A stretch of DNA of 64,000 nt from the NCBI RefSeq assembly GCF_001612765.1, contig NZ_BDBB01000025.1:1-64000 (forward strand), given 5' to 3'. This DNA comes from Nocardia arthritidis NBRC 100137 (GTDB lineage: Bacteria; Actinomycetota; Actinomycetes; Mycobacteriales; Mycobacteriaceae). Both the position numbers and the translations under genes were made by a program. Within the stretch, counting starts at the first letter, position 1. Each line of letters begins with the position of its first letter. Below the pieces are notes generated by a model. The model made no database searches. It was not told the origin of the DNA and worked only from the letters and a program-made list of their open reading frames with translations. Shown one piece after another: positions 57,762-64,000 of this stretch.

Positions 57762-59191
57762 TGCACACCTTCGACAACGTCACCTATCTGGTGAACGGTC
57801 TCTACATTATTGCCTTCGGCATGTTCATCTACGGTCTGATGGGCTTGACCGGCCCGAAGACCGCGGTGCGCGGCAACTTGATCGCCGCGGTGGGCATGGC
57901 GCTGGCGGTGATCGCGACGCTGATCTCGATCCGCCACACCGACAACTGGATTCTCATCGTCGCCGGCCTGGTGGTCGGTGTCGTGCTGGGTGTGCCGCCC
58001 GCGAAGTACACCAAGATGACCGCGATGCCGCAGCTGGTGGCCGCGTTCAACGGTGTCGGCGGTGGCACCGTCGCGTTGATCGCCTGGTCGGAATTCATCA
58101 ACTCCCAGGGCTTCTCGCACTTCGACGAGGAACCGACAGTGCACATCGTGATCGGGTCGCTGTTCGCGGCGATCATCGGTTCGGTGTCGTTCTGGGGTTC
58201 GCTGATCGCGTTCGGCAAGCTGCAGGAGATCCTGCCCGGCCGCCCGATCGGGATCGGCAAACTGCAGCAACCGTTGAACCTGCTGCTGCTGCTCGGCGCG
58301 GTCGCCGCGGCGGTGGTGATCGGCGTCGGCGCCACCGGTGAGGGGGTGTCGCAGCTGTGGATGATCGCGGTGCTGGTGCTGGCCGGTGTGCTGGGGTTGA
58401 TGGTCGTGCTGCCGATCGGCGGCGCGGACATGCCCGTCGTCATCTCGCTGCTCAACGCATTGACCGGATTGTCGGCCGCCGCGGCGGGTCTGGCGTTGAA
58501 CAACACCGCGATGATCGTCGCGGGCATGATCGTCGGCGCGTCCGGCACCATCCTGACCAACCTGATGGCCAAGGCGATGAACCGGTCCATCCCGGCCATC
58601 GTCGCGGGCGGTTTCGGTGGCGGCGGTGCGGCCCCCGGCGCCGCGGGCGGCGAGCAGAAGCAGGCCAAGGCCACTTCCGCCGCGGACGCCGCGATCCAGA
58701 TGGCGTACGCCAACCAGGTGATCGTGGTGCCGGGTTACGGCATGGCGGTCGCGCAGGCGCAGCACGCGGTCAAGGAGATGGCTTCGTTGCTGGAGGCCAA
58801 GGGTGTGGAGGTCAAATACGCCATCCACCCGGTCGCCGGTCGCATGCCCGGTCACATGAACGTGCTGCTGGCCGAGGCCGAGGTGTCCTATGACGCGCTC
58901 AAGGAAATGGACGACATCAACGGCGAATTCAATCGCACCGATGTCGCCTTGGTGATCGGCGCCAACGACGTCACCAATCCCGCGGCCCGCGAGGACGCCT
59001 CCAGCCCGATTTACGGCATGCCCGTGCTCAACGTCGACCAAGCCAAGAGCGTCATCGTGCTCAAGCGGTCGATGAACAGTGGTTTCGCCGGTATCGACAA
59101 CCCGCTGTTCTACGCCGACCACACCTCCATGCTGTTCGGCGACGCCAAGAAGTCCGTCGGAGCAGTCACCGAGGAACTGAAGGCGCTGTAG
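57761..59191 (+). CDS. pntB: NAD(P) transhydrogenase beta subunit
   Basis: 476 residues from ATG 57761, whose A is the last base of the pntAB stop; GTG 57758 is an equally possible start one codon earlier. Nine membrane helices fill the first 280 residues (including NNTAMIVAGMIVGASGTILT). A Gly/Ala linker (GGFGGGGAAPGAAGGEQKQA) leads to the NADP(H)-binding domain dIII: VIVVPGYGMAVAQAQHAVKE, IHPVAGRMPGHMNVLLAEA and VIGANDVTNPAAR, then VLKRSMNSGFAGIDNPLFY. The operon ends at a clear terminator. It supplies NADPH for biosynthesis. Confidence 0.96.
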   Translation: MHTFDNVTYLVNGLYIIAFGMFIYGLMGLTGPKTAVRGNLIAAVGMALAVIATLISIRHTDNWILIVAGLVVGVVLGVPPAKYTKMTAMPQLVAAFNGVGGGTVALIAWSEFINSQGFSHFDEEPTVHIVIGSLFAAIIGSVSFWGSLIAFGKLQEILPGRPIGIGKLQQPLNLLLLLGAVAAAVVIGVGATGEGVSQLWMIAVLVLAGVLGLMVVLPIGGADMPVVISLLNALTGLSAAAAGLALNNTAMIVAGMIVGASGTILTNLMAKAMNRSIPAIVAGGFGGGGAAPGAAGGEQKQAKATSAADAAIQMAYANQVIVVPGYGMAVAQAQHAVKEMASLLEAKGVEVKYAIHPVAGRMPGHMNVLLAEAEVSYDALKEMDDINGEFNRTDVALVIGANDVTNPAAREDASSPIYGMPVLNVDQAKSVIVLKRSMNSGFAGIDNPLFYADHTSMLFGDAKKSVGAVTEELKAL

Positions 59192-59210
59192 GCCGGAGGT
59201 TCCCGCGAAG

Positions 59211-59239
59211 CGCCCCTTCACCTTTCCGGTGGAGGGGCG
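59211..59239 (+). terminator. Rho-independent terminator of the pnt operon
   Basis: Arms CGCCCCTTCACC and GGTGGAGGGGCG form a 12-bp stem with one T-G wobble around a TTTCC loop, followed directly by TTTTCG. It starts 20 bp after the pntB stop. Confidence 0.85.
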
Positions 59240-59290
59240 TTTTCGTAATTCGATGGACATCGCGGCAGGCCGCCCCGGATCATTCTCCGG

Positions 59291-60442
59291 GTGTCCGCAC
59301 GTCATGAGCCTCTTCGGTTGATCGGTCCCGGGGAGCCCTCGGCCGATCCCGCCGAGCGGCTGCCGTGGACCGTCGTAGTCGATTCCACGTACTCGATCCG
59401 CGACGCGATCGATGCCCTCGCGCTCGGTCCGTTCCTGCGCGGCGATCAGCCGTGCGCGCGCACCGCGCATCTGGAGCGGGTGCGGCCGGAAGCGCCGCTG
59501 CGTCCCGGCCGCGGCCGCGTGGTGCGCACGGTGCGCGACAATGACAGCGGGGTGACGCTGGTGGTGGGGCCCGGCTGGTCGCTGCGGTCGGTGCGCTGGT
59601 CGGGCGGTTCGGCGATGGTCGAGGTCACCGCCGTCACCGAGACGCTCGCGGACGAGTTGCTCGCCGAGGCGATCCGGGATGCGGCAGCGCCGCCGGAGGT
59701 GGGCGACACCGTGGAGATGGGCTTCTGGCACATGCACACCCAGGGCCCGCAGCGGCGTGCGCGCTCGATCTCGGCGCCCGAGTGGTCGTCGATCCGCGGT
59801 AACTACACGGGCGAGGTCGCCACCGCGATGGATCGCCTGATGTCGCTCAGCGCCGCCGACGTCCGCGGCCGCCTGGTGCTGCTGCACGGACCTCCCGGCA
59901 CGGGGAAGACCACGGCGCTGCGCGCGCTGGCACGCGCTTGGGGTGCTTGGTGCCAATTCGATTGCGTGCTCGATCCCGAGGTGATGTTCGGCAAGCCCGG
60001 CTATCTGATGGACGTGGCCGCGGGCGTCGACAATGCCGACGAGGACGACGCGCCCCGCTGGCGGATGCTGGTCCTGGAAGACTGCGACGAGCTGATCCGT
60101 GGCGAAGCCAAGGAAGCGGCGGGGCAGGGACTCTCGCGGCTGTTGAACCTGACCGACGGCATGCTCGGCCAGGGCCGGGACGTGCTCGTCGCCATCACCA
60201 CCAACGAGGACCTGTCGCGCCTGCACCCCGCGGTGACGCGGCCGGGCCGGTGCCTGGCGCGGATCGAGATCGGGCGGCTGTCCGGCGTGGAGGCGGCGGC
60301 CTGGCTGGACCGGGAGCAGCGGGGCGAGGCAGGCGCATATCCGGACGGCGCGACCTTGGCCGAGCTCGTGGCGGTGCGTGACGGCGAGGCCAGGATCGAT
60401 GCCGTCGCGCGGGATGCGGTCAATCCGGGACTGTATCTGTGA
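59291..60442 (+). CDS. AAA ATPase with DUF5925 N-terminal domain
   Basis: 383 residues from GTG 59291. The N-terminal 150 residues (WTVVVDSTYSIRDAIDALAL, then GFWHMHTQGPQRRARSISAP) match DUF5925. The AAA core has Walker A LLHGPPGTGKTTALRALARA near residues 199-206, Walker B-like MLVLEDCDELI, the sensor AITTNEDLSRLHPAVTRPGR with arginine finger, and a short C-terminal helical lid. It resembles AAA ATPases of uncertain role in actinobacteria. No substrate or partner gene is evident; the next gene is a membrane-anchored LppU-like protein. Confidence 0.9.
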   Translation: MSARHEPLRLIGPGEPSADPAERLPWTVVVDSTYSIRDAIDALALGPFLRGDQPCARTAHLERVRPEAPLRPGRGRVVRTVRDNDSGVTLVVGPGWSLRSVRWSGGSAMVEVTAVTETLADELLAEAIRDAAAPPEVGDTVEMGFWHMHTQGPQRRARSISAPEWSSIRGNYTGEVATAMDRLMSLSAADVRGRLVLLHGPPGTGKTTALRALARAWGAWCQFDCVLDPEVMFGKPGYLMDVAAGVDNADEDDAPRWRMLVLEDCDELIRGEAKEAAGQGLSRLLNLTDGMLGQGRDVLVAITTNEDLSRLHPAVTRPGRCLARIEIGRLSGVEAAAWLDREQRGEAGAYPDGATLAELVAVRDGEARIDAVARDAVNPGLYL

Positions 60443-60571
60443 GAATTCGCGTGCGCCGAAGCCGTTGCGGCGGTTCACCGGTCCGGCGCGGCTCGCAGTG
60501 ATCGGCTAGATTCCATGGGTTCGCCCGTCGCCTGTGCGCACGGAACCACGCGAGACCCGGGGAGGGGATCC

Positions 60572-61336
60572 ATGACCACACCACCGAACCATCCGCAGCC
60601 AGGGCAGCCCGGCTATCCACCGCCAGGGCAGCCCGGCTATCCGCAGCAACCGCCTGCCGCTGCACCACAGGGCTTCCCCGGGCAGCAGGGCTATCCCGGT
60701 CAGCCGCAGCCCCAGCCCGGCTACCCCGGCCAGCCGGGCTATCCGCCGCAGGGAGGTTTCCCGCAGCAGCCGGGCTATCCCGGTGGGGGTTTCCCGCCGC
60801 CGGGACCGCCACCCCAGCAGAATCGCAGCGGCGGTGGCGGAGTGGGCAAGATCCTCGCCGTGCTGGGTGTCGTCGTGGTGATCGGCCTGCTGGTCATCGG
60901 CGGTCGGACCGTGTTCCGTTCGGACGGCGAGAAGATCGATATCGGTCAGTGCGCGAAGCTGTCGGGCACCACCGTCAAAGCGGAATTCGAAACCAAGGAA
61001 TGCTCCGATGCCGAAGCCAATTACGTGGTGGCGCAACGGCTCGACGGCGCGAACGCGGACTGCGCCACCAAGGACTACGCCAGCTACTACCAGACCGGCA
61101 GCAACGAATACACGCTGTGCCTGCGGCTGAACGTCAAGGAGGGCGACTGCATCGACGGCGGTTTCCTCGGCGCCAGCACCAAGGTGGCCTGTGGGTCGAC
61201 GGCGGACTTCAAGATCGGCCGGATCGTGCGCGGCACCGCGGACAAATCCGCGTGCGGAGCGAAGGCGACCGAGAACGACACGATCGTCTACCCCAAGCCC
61301 GAGCCGATCACCCTGTGCCTGGTGCCGCCCAAGTAG
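60572..61336 (+). CDS. LppU/SCO3897-like membrane-anchored protein
   Basis: 254 residues from ATG 60572, with GGGGAGGGG upstream. The cytoplasmic N-terminus is a Pro/Gly/Gln/Tyr low-complexity region made of PGQPGYP-like repeats. One membrane helix at about 93-111 (ILAVLGVVVVIGLLVIGG) follows. The external domain (IDIGQCAKLSGTTVKAEFET to the end) holds eight Cys and belongs to the LppU-like group found with lipoproteins in mycobacteria and Streptomyces. There is no lipobox here. It may form disulphides outside the cell. Function unknown. Confidence 0.88.
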   Translation: MTTPPNHPQPGQPGYPPPGQPGYPQQPPAAAPQGFPGQQGYPGQPQPQPGYPGQPGYPPQGGFPQQPGYPGGGFPPPGPPPQQNRSGGGGVGKILAVLGVVVVIGLLVIGGRTVFRSDGEKIDIGQCAKLSGTTVKAEFETKECSDAEANYVVAQRLDGANADCATKDYASYYQTGSNEYTLCLRLNVKEGDCIDGGFLGASTKVACGSTADFKIGRIVRGTADKSACGAKATENDTIVYPKPEPITLCLVPPK

Positions 61337-61357
61337 GTGCGCGGCTAGCCTGGAACG

Positions 61358-61807
61358 ATGACGAGCGTCGGCGCGCGGTTGCTGCGGACCAGATGGTTCG
61401 TGCGTGCGCCGATCTCGCTGTTTCGCGCTCGATTCGGCTTCCTGTTCGGAGGGCGGCTCCTGCTGCTGGAGCACACCGGCCGCAGCTCGGGCCGTTTACG
61501 CTATGTGGTGCTGGAGACGGTGGCGCGGCCGAGCCGCGACCGCGTGGTGATCGCGTCCGGCTTCGGCACACAGGCGCAGTGGTTCCGCAATCTCGCCGCC
61601 GAACCGTGCTGTCACGTGAGTATCGGCGCGCACTCCGGAATTCCGGCACTGGCCCGGGTGCTGAGCCCGGATGAATCCGCCGCCGTCCTCGTGGGCTATC
61701 GGCGCGACCATCCGCGGGCATACCGGAGTCTCGGCCGGATAGTCGAGGAAGCCACGGGTACCGGCATCGATGAGGTGCCGATGGTCGAGTTGACCATGGA
61801 TCTTTGA
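61358..61807 (+). CDS. Deazaflavin-dependent nitroreductase-family protein
   Basis: 149 residues. It has the split-barrel pattern of the F420-dependent Ddn/nitroreductase family: LLLLEHTGRSSGRLRYVVLE, VIASGFGTQAQWFRNLAAEP and VSIGAHSGIPALARVLSPDE. Actinobacterial members reduce quinones or nitro compounds using F420H2, while some bind F420 or other deazaflavins without known activity. It starts 21 bp after the LppU-like gene and may share its transcript. It converges on the MFS gene with 5 bp between the stops. Confidence 0.9.
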   Translation: MTSVGARLLRTRWFVRAPISLFRARFGFLFGGRLLLLEHTGRSSGRLRYVVLETVARPSRDRVVIASGFGTQAQWFRNLAAEPCCHVSIGAHSGIPALARVLSPDESAAVLVGYRRDHPRAYRSLGRIVEEATGTGIDEVPMVELTMDL

Positions 61808-61812
61808 TCCGG

Positions 61813-63051
61813 TCAGTCGGCACGCGGTGTGGCGACGACGCTCGCGTACCGGCAGCAGAGCAGGATCGCGATCATCGGCACGACCATCGCCGTGGTCAGC
61901 GACATCACGGCGGTGAGCCAGCCGATGACCGTGGGACCGGCGAGCAGTCCGAGATAGCCGATGCTGAACACCCGCGACATGTCGGTAGCGGCCCCGGTGG
62001 AGCCGAGATTCCCCGCCGCGGTGAAGATCTGCGGGATGCCGCCCGCGAGTCCGAGCCCGGCCATGGTCCAGCCGAGCAGTGTCAGCGCAATCCACGGCGA
62101 GACGACGATCACCGCCAGGCCGGCGGCCGCGATGAGCGAGCCGTAGCGCACCACCGCGACCCGGCCGAAGGCGTGGCTGACCCGGTCGGCGCCGAAACGC
62201 CCGATCGTCATCGTGGTGGAGAAGGCTCCGAAGGCGAGCGCCGCGGTCGCCGCGTCCGCGTTCAGATGCTCGCGCAGCTGCAAGGCGCTCCAGTCGGCGG
62301 CCACCCCTTCGGCCAGCAGCAGGGCGAAGGCGATCGCGGCCAGCGCGAACACCTTTCGGCCGCGATCACGGGCGTCGAAGGGCGTCGTCACGTGATCGCG
62401 CGTCATCCGGTCATGGCCGGGCTGGTCCGACGACCGCGCGGCGTCGGAGCCGATCGACATGACGTCGTGGAACTCGGTTTCCCGCAGCAACCGCGGTACC
62501 AGGGTGAAGATCAGCGCGACGCAGCTCACCGCGGCGAGGACCAGCGTCACCCGGACATCCCAGCCCGCCCGCAGCGTGGCGGCTCCCAGCAGTGAGCCGA
62601 GCAGGCCGCCGCCGGAGAACAGCGCGTGGAAAGCGGCCATGATCGGACGTCGGTAGGCCCGTTCCACCAGCACCGCTTGGGTATTCATCGACACGTCCAG
62701 CGCGCCGTTGCCGAAACCGAAACAGGCCAGGGCAAGTGCCAAGGTGAACGGTCCGGTGGCGAGGCCGGGGCCGACCACGGCCACCGACGCGATGCACGCG
62801 GCCGTGCCGACCAGCGTCCTGCTACCGAACCGATCGGCGAGCGGACCCGCCAGCCGCATCCCGGCGATACCCGCCCCGGACATCAGCAGGATGAACATGC
62901 CCAGCATGGATTTCGAGACGCCCGTGCGGTCGGTGATGACCGGGATGTGCACCACCCACATGGCGAGCAGGAAGCCGTTCAACGCGAAGACCGTGAACAC
63001 CGCGGCGCGCGCGACGCGGATCGGGCGATCGACCGTCGGGCTCAACACCAT
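61813..63051 (-). CDS. Major facilitator superfamily transporter
   Basis: 412 residues from ATG 63051. About 12 hydrophobic helices are seen, beginning AVFTVFALNGFLLAMWVVHI. After helix 2 the MFS signature GPLADRFGSR lies in the loop, and a central cytoplasmic loop (about residues 205-230, rich in Asp/Arg) divides the two halves. It resembles fucose/sugar or drug efflux-type actinobacterial members of the YbjJ group (ALACFGFGNGALDVSMNTQA is characteristic). The substrate is unknown. It is divergent from the AraC/cupin regulator, which may control it. Confidence 0.92.
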   Translation of the reverse strand: MVLSPTVDRPIRVARAAVFTVFALNGFLLAMWVVHIPVITDRTGVSKSMLGMFILLMSGAGIAGMRLAGPLADRFGSRTLVGTAACIASVAVVGPGLATGPFTLALALACFGFGNGALDVSMNTQAVLVERAYRRPIMAAFHALFSGGGLLGSLLGAATLRAGWDVRVTLVLAAVSCVALIFTLVPRLLRETEFHDVMSIGSDAARSSDQPGHDRMTRDHVTTPFDARDRGRKVFALAAIAFALLLAEGVAADWSALQLREHLNADAATAALAFGAFSTTMTIGRFGADRVSHAFGRVAVVRYGSLIAAAGLAVIVVSPWIALTLLGWTMAGLGLAGGIPQIFTAAGNLGSTGAATDMSRVFSIGYLGLLAGPTVIGWLTAVMSLTTAMVVPMIAILLCCRYASVVATPRAD

Positions 63052-63310
63052 TTCGACGGTACCGACGGATCGTCCGATCTAGCCAGCCCCGCCCGCGGCG
63101 GCGGTTCAGGGCATCGTTGACCTGGTCGTGCGACCGTGCGTGGCGCTCGGCTCTGCGCGCCACGTCCGCGAGCGGGTCTGTTTATGTTTTCAACGTCTCG
63201 AGAGGCCGCGACATTCCGGATTTCCGCTGACGGCCCTCTCCGCCACCGCGCGGGCACGTCGTCGCGTCAGAGACGGATCTTGGTTCGACGGCGCATAAAC
63301 ATGCGCATTC

Positions 63311-63340
63311 GTCTACTCTGGGCACGTCTACTCTGGACAC
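63311..63340 (+). repeat. Tandem 15-bp repeat immediately before the AraC start
   Basis: Two adjacent copies, GTCTACTCTGGGCAC and GTCTACTCTGGACAC, differ by one base and end just before the GTG start at 63341. Each contains TACTCT, a possible -10 element. No Shine-Dalgarno sequence is present here, so the mRNA may be leaderless or the copies may be a regulator site. Confidence 0.7.
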
Positions 63341-64000
63341 GTGGATGCGCTCGCAAGTCTGCTCGAAGGCCCCCGCGCCCGCGGCGCGTTCCTGATGTGT
63401 TCGCTGCTGAATCCGCCGTGGTCGCTGCGCATCCAGGACGAGGCCCCGCTGACCGTGTTGTCGATGATCCGCGGTGGCGCGTGGATCGTCACCGACGAGG
63501 GCGCGCCGCGGCAGCTGGGCGCGGGCGACGTCGCGATCTTCCGCGGGCCCGCGCCGTACACGGTGGCCGACGATCCGGCGACCGAACCGCAGATCGTCAT
63601 CCATCCCGGTCAGGTGACGAAGACGCCGCAGGGTGAAATCCTCTGCGAGACACTCAGCCTGGGTGTCCGGCAGTGGGGGACCGACCCGGACGGAGCGACC
63701 CTGATGGTCACCGGAACCTACGAGTCCGCGGGTGCGGCAGGCCAGCGCCTGCTGCGCGCGCTCCCGTCGGTGCTGGTGTTGCGGCGCGGCGAGTTCGACA
63801 GCCGGGTGTTGGACATCCTGGTCGACGAGGTGGCCAAGGACGAGCCCGCGCAGAGCGCGGTGCTGGACCGCCTGCTGGACCTGGTGCTGATCGCCGCGCT
63901 GCGCGCCTGGTTCGCCCGCAACGACGCGCCCGCCTGGTACCACGCCTACGGCGACCCGCTGGTCGGCAAGGCCCTGCGCCTGCTCCAGCACAATCCGGCG
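63341..64000 (+). CDS. AraC-family regulator with cupin domain, cut by the window end
   Basis: The first 220 codons are present from GTG 63341 with no stop before the edge. The product starts VDALASLLEGPRARGAFLMC and shows a cupin-like N-terminal domain (PWSLRIQDEAPLTVLSMIRG, then LGAGDVAIFRGPAPYTVADD) of the AraC_binding/cupin 6 type. A helical stretch (LDILVDEVAKDEPAQSAVLD, LLDLVLIAALRAWFARN) leads to GDPLVGKALRLLQHNPA, where the AraC HTH should begin. The HTH itself is beyond the window. It is divergent from the MFS transporter and may regulate it. Confidence 0.85.
   Translation, partial: MDALASLLEGPRARGAFLMCSLLNPPWSLRIQDEAPLTVLSMIRGGAWIVTDEGAPRQLGAGDVAIFRGPAPYTVADDPATEPQIVIHPGQVTKTPQGEILCETLSLGVRQWGTDPDGATLMVTGTYESAGAAGQRLLRALPSVLVLRRGEFDSRVLDILVDEVAKDEPAQSAVLDRLLDLVLIAALRAWFARNDAPAWYHAYGDPLVGKALRLLQHNPA

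Noticed and set aside
57566..60478. Minus-strand frame of 970 codons across pntAB, pntB and the AAA ATPase
   Set aside because: It runs antisense through three clear genes with conserved motifs. High G+C makes long antisense frames common.
1..64000. CRISPR arrays, prophage genes, transposases or integrases
   Set aside because: No regularly spaced direct repeats, phage structural genes or transposase motifs were seen on either strand.

Overview
The window is high-GC chromosomal DNA from a mycolic-acid actinomycete, most likely Nocardia or a close relative. Supporting signs are the very high G+C third positions, frequent GTG starts, acyl-CoA carboxylase subunits A3/D5/E5 with biotin ligase, a deazaflavin-type nitroreductase homologue, a mycothiol-dependent-isomerase-fold protein, an Lhr-Nei pair, an XRE/DUF397 remnant, and a gene order that matches a conserved mycobacterial block. 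As I recall the M. tuberculosis map, fadE25-purE-purK-GtrA-PH protein-birA-accD5-accE5-maf-sseA-accA3 ... lat-lrp-pcd ... lhr-nei ... glpD2 (about Rv3274 to Rv3302) appears here in the same relative order, with local insertions and no sigF block.

Layout. 0-4 kb: a secreted Pro-rich protein, a membrane-anchored protein with heptad repeats, a PLP aminotransferase, and a 38-residue secreted peptide. 4-8 kb: divergent glycerol kinase (glpK) and glycerol-3-phosphate dehydrogenase (glpD). 8-16 kb: a squalene/phytoene-type FAD oxidoreductase with its overlapping TetR regulator and a palindromic operator, then nei and lhr. 16-22.5 kb: a histidine-phosphatase-fold protein, a secreted lipase, a lipoprotein and a 1157-residue fused indolepyruvate ferredoxin oxidoreductase. 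22.7-26.4 kb: initiator tRNA-Met and the lysine-catabolism set pcd, lrp, lat. 27-31 kb: two tandem Ser/Thr kinases with unrelated sensor tails. 31-41 kb: patatin, accA3, a rhodanese whose catalytic Cys is Ser, a SufR-like regulator, maf, accE5, accD5, birA and an acyl-ACP desaturase.

41-48 kb: a bacterial PH-domain protein, a two-component system, GtrA, purK/purE, and a TetR regulator followed by three matching operator copies in front of fadE25. 48-51 kb is the accessory patch: an epoxide hydrolase behind a near-consensus promoter overlapped by a large inverted repeat, a frameshifted hypothetical gene coupled to a 73-residue gene, and a collapsed XRE regulator followed by DUF397. 51-56 kb: small enzymes (GNAT, FAD-linked oxidase, GtrA, peptidase E, DinB-like protein, HIT). 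56-59 kb: the proton-translocating transhydrogenase operon pntAA-pntAB-pntB with a clear terminator. 59-64 kb: AAA ATPase, LppU-like protein, deazaflavin-type reductase, MFS transporter and an AraC/cupin regulator cut by the window end.

The core genes cover acyl-CoA carboxylation (AccA3/D5/E5 and BirA), fatty-acid oxidation (FadE25), glycerol and lysine catabolism, purine synthesis, DNA repair and NADPH supply. I see no CRISPR array, prophage or intact insertion sequence. No complete undescribed system stands out. The most unusual items are the rhodanese Cys-to-Ser change next to a SufR-like regulator, the small secreted peptide, the three phased TetR-type operators, and the decaying XRE/DUF397 patch.
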